Below, piece after piece: positions 1-5,931 of a DNA stretch of 6,549 nt. The DNA is from an uncultured Peptococcaceae bacterium (lineage in GTDB: Bacteria > Bacillota > Desulfitobacteriia > Desulfitobacteriales > Syntrophobotulaceae): positions 1 through 6,549 of the forward strand of contig CALBJS010000059.1 of the NCBI GenBank assembly GCA_937892995.1, in the 5' to 3' direction. Under the pieces are notes generated by a model, which made no database searches, had not been told where the DNA came from, and worked only from the letters and a program-made list of their open reading frames with translations. The position numbers and the translations under genes were made by a program. Positions within the stretch are counted from its first letter, which is position 1. The number at the start of each line of letters is the position of its first letter.

Positions 1-2117
1 CTATTCCGGCAGAAAAATCAATTTCAACAATTGAGCAGCCTGATCTAGTAATCGGTGATAGGGTTAACATGGCTTATCTTGGAAGTAATGTCACTTACGG
101 AAGAGGGGTAGGGGTTGTAACCGCCACAGGAATGAAGACTGAAGTGGGTAGAATTGCCGGATACATAAACAAAGAACAAAATAACGAGACACCACTCCAA
201 AAGAAGCTTACCGAGCTGAGCAAGTATCTTACTGTGGGCATTATCTTCATTTCAATAATCATTTTTCTAGTTGGGATTCTCCAAGGTAATGAAACCTTCG
301 AAATGTTTCTAATTGCAGTGAGTCTGGCTGTGGCAGCTATTCCGGAAGGTCTCCCGGCGGTAGTGACTATCGTCCTCGCTTTAGGTGTCCAGCGGATGGC
401 GAAAAGAAATGCCATAATCCGTAGACTGCCTGCCGTTGAAACCCTCGGCAGTACCCAGGTAATCTGTTCAGACAAGACGGGCACCCTCACCCAGAATAAG
501 ATGACAATCAAGCAGGTCTTTCTTAATGGTCTCCCTTATACCGCCCAAGAAATAACTCCCGAAATACCAGGAGCAAAGGAATTTTTCGGGATCATGGTTC
601 TCTGTAATGACTCTAAAACTACCATGGAAGATGGCTCTCAGAAGGCTATTGGTGATCCTACGGAGACCGCACTTGTAAATTTCGCCTGGGATAAGGGCCT
701 TGCTAAGGTTAATTTAGAGCATAATCATCTCCGGGTCGGTGAAATCCCTTTTGATTCAGATAGAAAACTAATGACAACAGTTAATCAATTTGAGGGTAAT
801 TATCTAGTCATGACCAAAGGAGCACCGGACATTCTTTTGGATCAGTGTACTAGCATTCTGGATAATGGTCAGGTTCGTCCCTTTCTGGAAGAAGATCGTG
901 CCAAAATTAAAGGGGCTAACAAGGGAATGGCCAGCAATGCTCTCCGAGTTTTAGCTGTTGCTTTCAAAGAGTTAGAAACCCTTCCGGCAATTCTTTCTCC
1001 GGAAGAAACTGAGAGTGAATTAATTTTTGCCGGTTTAATCGGGATGATCGATCCTCCCAGAGAGGAAGCTAAAGAAGCTGTAAAAATCTGCATACAGGCC
1101 GGTATCAGGCCAATCATGATAACTGGGGATCATAGGGATACTGCCGCAGCTATCGCCCGTGAATTAAAAATCATCAGCAATGATAGTGAAGTTATTACCG
1201 GTAGCGAGCTTGACAAGCTAAGTGACCAAGACTTTGACACAGCCATTACTAAGTATTCAGTATATGCCAGGGTTTCACCCGAACACAAAGTTAAGATAGT
1301 TCAGGCTTGGAAGAAGCTAGGTAAAGTTGTTGCCATGACCGGTGACGGTGTTAACGATGCTCCTGCTTTAAAAGCCGCGGACATCGGAGTGGGTATGGGT
1401 ATTACCGGTACTGATGTAGCTAAGGGTGTCTCCGATATGGTCCTCGCTGATGATAACTTTGCTACCATAGTACTGGCAGTCGAAGAAGGTCGTATAATCT
1501 ACAGTAATATTCGGAAAACTGTCCAGTTCCTCCTTTCGGCTAACATGAGTGAAGTCACCACTCTCTTCATAGCTATCATGCTTAATTGGAAAATTCTTTT
1601 TCCAATTCATATTCTCTGGATAAATCTAGTCACAGATACCTTTCCGGCACTCGCCCTTGGCTTAGAAAAAGCAGAGAAAGATATAATGTCTCAAAAGCCA
1701 CGCACGAATCAAAGTTTTTTTGCTGGCGGGATCACCAAGAATATCTTTTATCAAGGTATTCTTCTAGGAATGATTACTTTAGGTGTCTTCTATCTCGCTC
1801 AGCACAGATATCCGGATAATTCCGGAGCTCCCATTACTATGGCTTTTGCCACTCTTGGCCTCATCCAGATCGTTCACGCTTTTAACGTTAGATCAACTGA
1901 CAAATCTCTTTTTTCCTTAGGTTTTTTCTCGAATCGTTATTTGCTTGGAGCTGCTTTGATCTCGACAACCCTTCAAGTTTCGGTAATAACTTTACCCTTC
2001 TTAAACAAGATGTTCAGAGTCGTCCCTCTTAGCCTTGAACAGTGGTTAATTGTAATTTTTAGCTCATTATTGATAATACCGTTAGTAGAGATAGTAAAAA
2101 TAATCAGCCGTAAATAG
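1..2117 (+). CDS. P-type Ca2+-transporting ATPase (P2/SERCA-PMCA class), 5' end missing
   Basis: A membrane pump that uses ATP to export Ca2+ from the cytoplasm. The frame is open to the left edge, and its first residues (IPAEKS) match the end of the actuator-domain TGES-x-P-x-EK region. About 190 N-terminal residues are therefore absent, and the Met at 69 is internal. Counting that Met as 1, there is M3-M4 with PEGLP (92-96), the phosphorylated Asp135 in DKTGTLT, KGAPD with nucleotide-site Lys250, DPPREE (328-333), TGDH (352-355) and the hinge TGDGVNDAP (424-432). M5-M10 end at residue 682. Ca2+ ligands of SERCA site II are present: Glu93 in M4, and Asn519 and Asp523 in M6. Of site I, Asn492 and Glu495 (M5) and Thr522 are kept, but the M8 Glu is Gln600. 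That pattern suggests one Ca2+ per cycle, as in PMCA-like and bacterial YloB-like pumps. Substrate is inferred from these residues. It converges on the recG strand. Confidence 0.93.
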   Translation, partial: IPAEKSISTIEQPDLVIGDRVNMAYLGSNVTYGRGVGVVTATGMKTEVGRIAGYINKEQNNETPLQKKLTELSKYLTVGIIFISIIIFLVGILQGNETFEMFLIAVSLAVAAIPEGLPAVVTIVLALGVQRMAKRNAIIRRLPAVETLGSTQVICSDKTGTLTQNKMTIKQVFLNGLPYTAQEITPEIPGAKEFFGIMVLCNDSKTTMEDGSQKAIGDPTETALVNFAWDKGLAKVNLEHNHLRVGEIPFDSDRKLMTTVNQFEGNYLVMTKGAPDILLDQCTSILDNGQVRPFLEEDRAKIKGANKGMASNALRVLAVAFKELETLPAILSPEETESELIFAGLIGMIDPPREEAKEAVKICIQAGIRPIMITGDHRDTAAAIARELKIISNDSEVITGSELDKLSDQDFDTAITKYSVYARVSPEHKVKIVQAWKKLGKVVAMTGDGVNDAPALKAADIGVGMGITGTDVAKGVSDMVLADDNFATIVLAVEEGRIIYSNIRKTVQFLLSANMSEVTTLFIAIMLNWKILFPIHILWINLVTDTFPALALGLEKAEKDIMSQKPRTNQSFFAGGITKNIFYQGILLGMITLGVFYLAQHRYPDNSGAPITMAFATLGLIQIVHAFNVRSTDKSLFSLGFFSNRYLLGAALISTTLQVSVITLPFLNKMFRVVPLSLEQWLIVIFSSLLIIPLVEIVKIISRK

Positions 2118-2175
2118 AAATAGTGTCCCACTTATACTGTGGACTTATCATGGGCGGCTTTGGCCTCCAAAAAGA

Positions 2176-2199
2176 AAAGGAACTGTTTCGAGTTCCTTT
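2176..2199. terminator. Bidirectional intrinsic terminator between convergent genes
   Basis: A perfect 9-bp stem (AAAGGAACT pairing with AGTTCCTTT) closes a 6-nt loop (GTTTCG). Read on the minus strand the stem is followed by TCTTTTTGG, a T-rich tail, so it would end the recG-side transcription unit after the spore-protein-like gene. On the plus strand the tail is weaker (ATCCTTTCC), but the hairpin lies about 60 bp after the ATPase stop and can serve that gene too. The stem is rather AU-rich, so efficiency is uncertain. Confidence 0.7.
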
Positions 2200-2238
2200 A
2201 TCCTTTCCTAGTTAATCAATTTTTATTAATTGGCCGAG

Positions 2239-2364
2239 TCAGTTTGTTTTCTTTTCTTTCTTTGCTTTCTTCGTTTTCTTAGTTTGGGGGAGACCCATCT
2301 CTTGGGCTACCTCATACTTTACATTTTCCATTTCTCTCATTTTATCCTTATTCTTTTTAGCCAT
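2239..2364 (-). CDS. Short lysine-rich protein resembling the N-terminal half of alpha/beta-type small acid-soluble spore proteins
   Basis: The gene encodes 41 residues, from ATG at 2364 to TGA at 2239-2241. A strong AGGAGGT (2371-2377) lies 7 nt before the start, which is the main reason to believe it is translated. Residues 16-24, KYEVAQEMG, match the conserved KYEIAQEFG core of alpha/beta SASPs. In those proteins this core is the N-terminal DNA-binding helix and holds the site where the germination protease GPR cuts after Glu. What normally follows, a glycine-containing linker and a second conserved helix, is missing. Instead residues 27-41 are a Lys/Thr tail (eight Lys), giving 13 Lys overall and a net charge of about +8. 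The family assignment rests on the short core and on location, so it may be a distinct basic DNA-binding spore peptide. It follows recG on the same strand, 88 bp after that stop. Confidence 0.7.
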   Translation of the reverse strand: MAKKNKDKMREMENVKYEVAQEMGLPQTKKTKKAKKEKKTN

Positions 2365-2370
2365 GATCCT

Positions 2371-2377
2371 ACCTCCT
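2371..2377 (-). promoter_or_regulatory. Ribosome binding site of the spore-protein-like gene
   Basis: The minus strand reads AGGAGGT, a near-perfect Shine-Dalgarno sequence, 7 nt before the ATG at 2364. It is as strong as the site before sdaAA and marks this very short frame as a real gene. Confidence 0.8.
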
Positions 2378-2388
2378 ATGTCTAGAAA

Positions 2389-2418
2389 TAGTATCAACAA
2401 AGACTAAAGAAAAATACC
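2389..2418 (-). promoter_or_regulatory. Possible sigma-G-type (forespore) promoter
   Basis: On the minus strand GATACTA (2389-2395) differs in one base from the sigma-G -10 consensus CATACTA. GGTATT (2413-2418) lies 17 bp further upstream as a candidate -35. Transcription would start near 2382, giving a leader of roughly 18 nt that carries the ribosome binding site. This fits forespore expression of a spore protein, but the -35 match is weak and the call is inference from short motifs. Confidence 0.35.
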
Positions 2419-2433
2419 AGTAAATTAGTGGTA
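2406..2433 (-). terminator. Weak terminator candidate after recG
   Basis: On the minus strand TACCA and TGGTA (arms at 2429-2433 and 2415-2419) can pair around a 9-nt AT-rich loop, followed directly by TTTTTCTTT (2414 down to 2406). The U-tract is good but the stem has only 5 bp, so it may only reduce read-through from recG. It overlaps the proposed -35 of the downstream gene. Confidence 0.3.
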
Positions 2434-2452
2434 ATAAGTATATTAATGCCGT

Positions 2453-4822
2453 TTAGTTTACACCGACCTTATCCTTGAAGTAATACTTATCTACCTCGCG
2501 ATAAAGCTTTTCATACCTTTGAGGGTCAGCTAAAGCTTTTTGTAACAATCGATAAGCTTCTTCAATAAGTACCCCATCCCCGGTCAAATCAGTAAGTTTT
2601 AGTTCGGGAACCCCATGTTGGCGAAGTCCAAGTAGTTCTCCCGGACCCCGAATTTTCAAGTCCTCTTCGGCAATCTTAAAACCATCTTCTGTTTCACAAA
2701 GAATATTCAAACGGGCACTATCTCGCACATCACTTATAAGGATGCAGTAGGATTGTTCAACTCCCCGGCCTACCCTACCTCTTAGCTGATGGAGCTGAGC
2801 TAAGCCGAAACGCTGTGCTTCTTCGATTATCATCACAGAAGCATTGGGTACATTAACACCTACCTCCACTACTGTGGTCGCTACTAAGACATCTATTTCC
2901 CCTTTGCGAAAGCTCTTCATGATCGCTTCTTTATCCTGACCTTTCATCCTTCCGTGCAGTAATGCTACCTTACTCTTTGGCAAACGGGCTTTTAAGTCTT
3001 CCGCCCTCTGAGTTGCAGAGACCAAATCGGTCTTTTCAGTTTCTTCTATCAGAGGACAAACTACATAGATCTGCCTTCCCGTAGAAATCTGCCGTTCTAA
3101 AAACTTCTCCAGGCTGGAACGACTACGTTCCGAAATTTTTTTAGTAATAATTGGTTTCCTGCCGGCGGGCATTTCGTTAATTACGGACAGCTGGAGGTCG
3201 CCATATAGAGTAAGAGCAAGGGTTCTAGGGATAGGGGTAGCAGTCATGACTAAAACATGAGGATTCTCGCCCTTATCCTGAAGAAGAGTACGTTGCCTTA
3301 CTCCAAAACGATGCTGTTCATCGGTAACTACTAACCCTAAAGAATTAAATTGTACTGTCTCTTGGATGAGAGCATGGGTTCCAACAATAACTTGGGCTTT
3401 ACCACTCAGGATCTGTCCAAGGACTCTTTCTCTCTCTGACCTCCCTTGGCCTCCCACAAGAAAAGCCACTTTTATCCCTAGCGGCTTGAAAAGCGAGTTT
3501 AAAGACTCATAATGTTGTTGGGCAAGTACTTCAGTAGGGGCCATCATCGCAGCCTGAAAACCGGAACCGACTGCTTGCAGGATAGCCGACATGGCTACTA
3601 CAGTTTTACCTGATCCTACATCGCCCTGAACTAAGCGGGCCATCTCTTTTTGACCATCGGCCATATCCCTGAAGATTTCCTGGATAACCCTTTTTTGGGC
3701 ATTAGTAAGCTTAAAAGGTAGCAGAGAAACAAATCTTTTTACAAGTTCTCCCCCGCTGTTTAGGATTGGGCTTTTCTCAATTGTTCGAGGAGATCTTAAA
3801 CGAGCTAAAGCTAATTGTAGAAAGAGAATCTCTTCAATGACAAGTCTAGCTCGTGCTGTATCCCTCATATCCGAAGAAGAAGGAAAGTGTATTTCCCTAT
3901 AAGCTAATGGACGTGCTAAAAAATCCACTTCTCCTTCCGGTAAAAATTCCGGGAATAGTTTTTCTGTTTGAGATATTACCATCCTCATTATGTTGCGAAT
4001 AGCCTTCGAATTAAGGCGGGCGGTTTCAGAATATACCGGCACCAGTTCTTCCTCCGGGCCATCACTACTTCCTTTGACAATCTCTGTTGCCAAGAGTTCC
4101 GGAATCCGCTTGTTCCACTGAACTTTCCCTGTCACTGATACTTCAGTTCCTATAGGGAACTGCTTAACTATGTAGACCTGATTGAACCAGATGGCGTGGA
4201 TACTTCTGTCATCCTGTTCTATATTTAATTTTATGACTTTAACTCTTCCCCTGCTTATTTGGTTTCCGGTAACTTTTCCGGTTATTGTTGCTAACTCCCC
4301 ATTCCTAATGTCCTTAATTTTTCGTTTAATCCGAACTTCATACTTCCTCGGATAGTATCTTAATAAATCTTCGACCGTATAGATGCCTAGGCTCTCAAAT
4401 TGTTTTAACCTTTGTGGCCCAACACCCTTAATATATTGCAAGCTTTGAGAAGCTAATATTTTTCGAGGTGAATTGCTTGGCTTTTCTCTAATATTGGTAT
4501 TGGCAAAGACGTCGGTTTTTTTAGTATTCTCCGAAGTATTCCCTGCAACCTCGGTACTCAAGTCTGCTTCTGCTAAGCTCAGAAGTCTTTTAATTTCCGT
4601 TAATAACCCTCTCCTCTTGTAGGGGCTGGATTGGCTATAATTTTCCACAACACTTCGCAATTGGCCTATTATTTCAGGTGGAAAAGCTTTTTTTGAAGTT
4701 GAAAAGATATCAAGCAAATAACTACTGAAACTACCGATGGCTCCAGTATTAATATGTCCTTGCTTCTCCTCGGCTCTTATCGCTCTATAAATACTTTGAA
4801 TAATATCCTTTGCCTGTAACAC
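2453..4822 (-). CDS. recG: ATP-dependent DNA helicase RecG
   Basis: RecG is a superfamily 2 motor that reverses stalled replication forks and processes branched DNA during repair and recombination in the cytoplasm. From the GTG start at 4822 the protein has 789 residues. A helix-hairpin-helix-like stretch with KGVGPQRL lies at about 130-158, followed by the OB-fold wedge domain (about 160-250). The helicase core has Walker A GDVGSGKT (400-407), DEQH (501-504), TAT (527-529), VEVG (652-655) and QLRGRVGRG (679-687). The C-terminal TRG-like element DGFKIAEEDLKIRGPGE begins near 713. All motifs look intact. About 100 extra N-terminal residues precede the hairpin region; they are helical, then turn into an Asn/Thr/Lys-rich linker (about 90-120). 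E. coli and B. subtilis RecG are about 680-690 residues and lack this; Thermotoga RecG has a comparable extension. The gene lies 35 bp after sdaAA with no terminator between, so co-transcription is likely. Confidence 0.95.
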   Translation of the reverse strand: MLQAKDIIQSIYRAIRAEEKQGHINTGAIGSFSSYLLDIFSTSKKAFPPEIIGQLRSVVENYSQSSPYKRRGLLTEIKRLLSLAEADLSTEVAGNTSENTKKTDVFANTNIREKPSNSPRKILASQSLQYIKGVGPQRLKQFESLGIYTVEDLLRYYPRKYEVRIKRKIKDIRNGELATITGKVTGNQISRGRVKVIKLNIEQDDRSIHAIWFNQVYIVKQFPIGTEVSVTGKVQWNKRIPELLATEIVKGSSDGPEEELVPVYSETARLNSKAIRNIMRMVISQTEKLFPEFLPEGEVDFLARPLAYREIHFPSSSDMRDTARARLVIEEILFLQLALARLRSPRTIEKSPILNSGGELVKRFVSLLPFKLTNAQKRVIQEIFRDMADGQKEMARLVQGDVGSGKTVVAMSAILQAVGSGFQAAMMAPTEVLAQQHYESLNSLFKPLGIKVAFLVGGQGRSERERVLGQILSGKAQVIVGTHALIQETVQFNSLGLVVTDEQHRFGVRQRTLLQDKGENPHVLVMTATPIPRTLALTLYGDLQLSVINEMPAGRKPIITKKISERSRSSLEKFLERQISTGRQIYVVCPLIEETEKTDLVSATQRAEDLKARLPKSKVALLHGRMKGQDKEAIMKSFRKGEIDVLVATTVVEVGVNVPNASVMIIEEAQRFGLAQLHQLRGRVGRGVEQSYCILISDVRDSARLNILCETEDGFKIAEEDLKIRGPGELLGLRQHGVPELKLTDLTGDGVLIEEAYRLLQKALADPQRYEKLYREVDKYYFKDKVGVN

Positions 4823-4825
4823 ATT

Positions 4826-4832
4826 CTCACCT
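4826..4832 (-). promoter_or_regulatory. Ribosome binding site that decides the recG start
   Basis: The minus strand reads AGGTGAG, with its AGGTG core 5 nt before the GTG at 4822. An in-frame TTG at 4837 would add five residues, but only a poor TAGG lies about 12 nt before it. GTG at 4822 is therefore preferred, although the TTG start cannot be ruled out. Confidence 0.5.
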
Positions 4833-4857
4833 AACAATAAAATAATTAACCTAGAAA

Positions 4858-5718
4858 CTATTGCTTGTTCCTTATTTTCTCACCCGTTGGTGTAACTGCT
4901 AATCCTCCTTGGGCTGTCTCTTTTAAACTACATGGCATATTCCTACCAATTAAAGCCATGGTATCGATTACTTCATCTAGTGGAATCGCACTTCTAATTC
5001 CAGCTAAAGCCATTTCTGCTGAAGTGAGGGCTATTACTGCGGCCATAGCATTTCTTTTAACACAGGGTACTTCAACCAACCCCGCTACCGGATCACAGAC
5101 AAGTCCAAGAAAACTTTTTAAAGCCATGGTGGCGGCATGTGCTGTCCCTTCCGGAGATCCCCCTGCTAATTCAACTGCTGCGGCTGCAGCCATCCCTGCC
5201 GCTGAGCCGATTTCCGCCTGACAACCCCCTTCAGCACCCGATACACTTGCTCTGTCGGCTATGACCATTCCAAGTCCGGCAGCCGTAAAAAGAGACATTA
5301 TTACAGCCTCTTCAGAACAGCCCAGCACATCCTTAGCTGTAAGCAATACTCCAGGTAAAACCCCACACGACCCTGCTGTCGGTGCCGCAACTATCCTTCC
5401 CATCCCGGCATTAACTTCAGCCACGGCAATAGCCCTCGCCGCCGCCTGATTAACCCTATTCCCGAGAAGGGAGCTTCCCCCTACCCGATAAGCCTCCAGA
5501 CGGGCAGCATCTCCCCCTACCAAGCCTGAGAGAGATCTCCATTTGCCTGTCATTCCTTGTGCTACAGAATCCTGCATAACGATGTAGTTTTGTTCCATCT
5601 TCTCGATTAGCTGCTCCCTCAAAATGCCGCTCTTCTCTATCTCTTCTAATAGAACTATGTCACTAACCTTAGAGTTCGTTTTTACAGCCTTCTCAATTAG
5701 TTCCTGATAAGTACGCAT
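4858..5718 (-). CDS. sdaAA: L-serine dehydratase, iron-sulfur-dependent, alpha subunit
   Basis: The alpha subunit carries the catalytic [4Fe-4S] cluster of the enzyme that deaminates L-serine to pyruvate and ammonia; it acts with SdaAB in the cytoplasm. It has 286 residues, close to the usual 290-300 for the split form. Visible family signatures are KW..LSGLVGGDA (59-71), AAPTAGSCGVLPG (111-123), GAEGGCQAEIGSAAGMAAAA (161-180), LVCDPVAGLVEVPC (206-219) and KRNAMA (221-226). Cys166, Cys208 and Cys219 fit the three conserved cluster ligands known from the family. The ATG at 5718 is supported by AGGAGGT (5724-5730) five bases upstream. The gene lies downstream of sdaAB on the same strand but is separated by 213 bp that include a palindromic element, where related genomes usually have the two nearly adjacent. 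recG follows after about 35 bp. Confidence 0.96.
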   Translation of the reverse strand: MRTYQELIEKAVKTNSKVSDIVLLEEIEKSGILREQLIEKMEQNYIVMQDSVAQGMTGKWRSLSGLVGGDAARLEAYRVGGSSLLGNRVNQAAARAIAVAEVNAGMGRIVAAPTAGSCGVLPGVLLTAKDVLGCSEEAVIMSLFTAAGLGMVIADRASVSGAEGGCQAEIGSAAGMAAAAAVELAGGSPEGTAHAATMALKSFLGLVCDPVAGLVEVPCVKRNAMAAVIALTSAEMALAGIRSAIPLDEVIDTMALIGRNMPCSLKETAQGGLAVTPTGEKIRNKQ

Positions 5719-5723
5719 GTGCT

Positions 5724-5730
5724 ACCTCCT
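5724..5730 (-). promoter_or_regulatory. Ribosome binding site of sdaAA abutting the palindromic element
   Basis: The minus strand reads AGGAGGT 5 nt before the ATG at 5718, a strong Shine-Dalgarno sequence. The right end of the palindromic element (CGTTAG in this direction) stops 1-2 bases before it, so the element's structure could influence access of ribosomes. Confidence 0.8.
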
Positions 5731-5731
5731 T

Positions 5732-5896
5732 CTAACGATCACTGATACTGACCCCAAAACGAAACGTAGCGGAATATGGGCGACAAGCGGAGCACGGATA
5801 ACGGTACAGGATGTGCCTAATTTCAGCCATGCCATGGATGACAAGGAGCGGTAATCTGCCGATAAGCCATATTACGCTGCGTGACAATCACGTTAG
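5732..5896. repeat. Palindromic, MITE-like element between sdaAB and sdaAA
   Basis: The 165-bp segment begins with CTAACG and ends with its exact inverse, CGTTAG. Further in, 5765-5779 and 5867-5881 form a second inverted pair with 13 of 15 positions matching. The outer parts of the arms are of unequal length, so the whole is an imperfect palindrome. By hand count 82 of 165 bases are G or C, clearly more than in the AT-rich intergenic DNA on its sdaAB side. It encodes no plausible protein. On the minus strand both flanks show AA next to the element, which could be a 2-bp target duplication or chance. The features fit a small non-autonomous mobile element or a bacterial interspersed palindrome; a structured regulatory RNA is the alternative. 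I do not recognise a named family. Confidence 0.5.
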
Positions 5897-5931
5897 TTAC
5901 AGATGAAAAATAGCTGATGACAAAGAGTGAT

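Noticed and set aside
69..71. ATG at 69 as the start of the ATPase
   Set aside because: The frame is open upstream and encodes the conserved PAEKS segment, and the N-terminal domain would be missing. This is an internal Met.
95..511. A 138-codon open frame on the minus strand inside the ATPase gene
   Set aside because: It lies entirely opposite the conserved ATPase frame that carries DKTGTLT and PEGLP. Its product shows no recognisable domain, so it is a shadow.
2125..2144. Hairpin GTCCCAC/GTGGAC just after the ATPase stop as the main terminator
   Set aside because: The stem has a bulged C and the following bases (TTATCA) are not a T-tract. The hairpin at 2176-2199 is a better candidate.
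4865..5221. A 118-codon open frame on the plus strand opposite sdaAA
   Set aside because: It is antisense to the conserved cysteine and glycine motifs of sdaAA. Its Ala-rich content mirrors the complementary strand of those motifs.
5896..5925. A housekeeping promoter for sdaAA (TTGTCA with TGTAAC 16 bp downstream on the minus strand)
   Set aside because: The -10 matches only four of six consensus bases and the spacing is 16 bp. TTGTCA recurs in the gap, so the match is weak evidence.
5719..5931. T-box or glycine riboswitch in the gap between sdaAB and sdaAA
   Set aside because: There is no T-box core sequence or terminator/antiterminator pair with a U-tract, and I see no glycine aptamer core. 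An amino-acid riboswitch would also be expected before the first gene of the operon.
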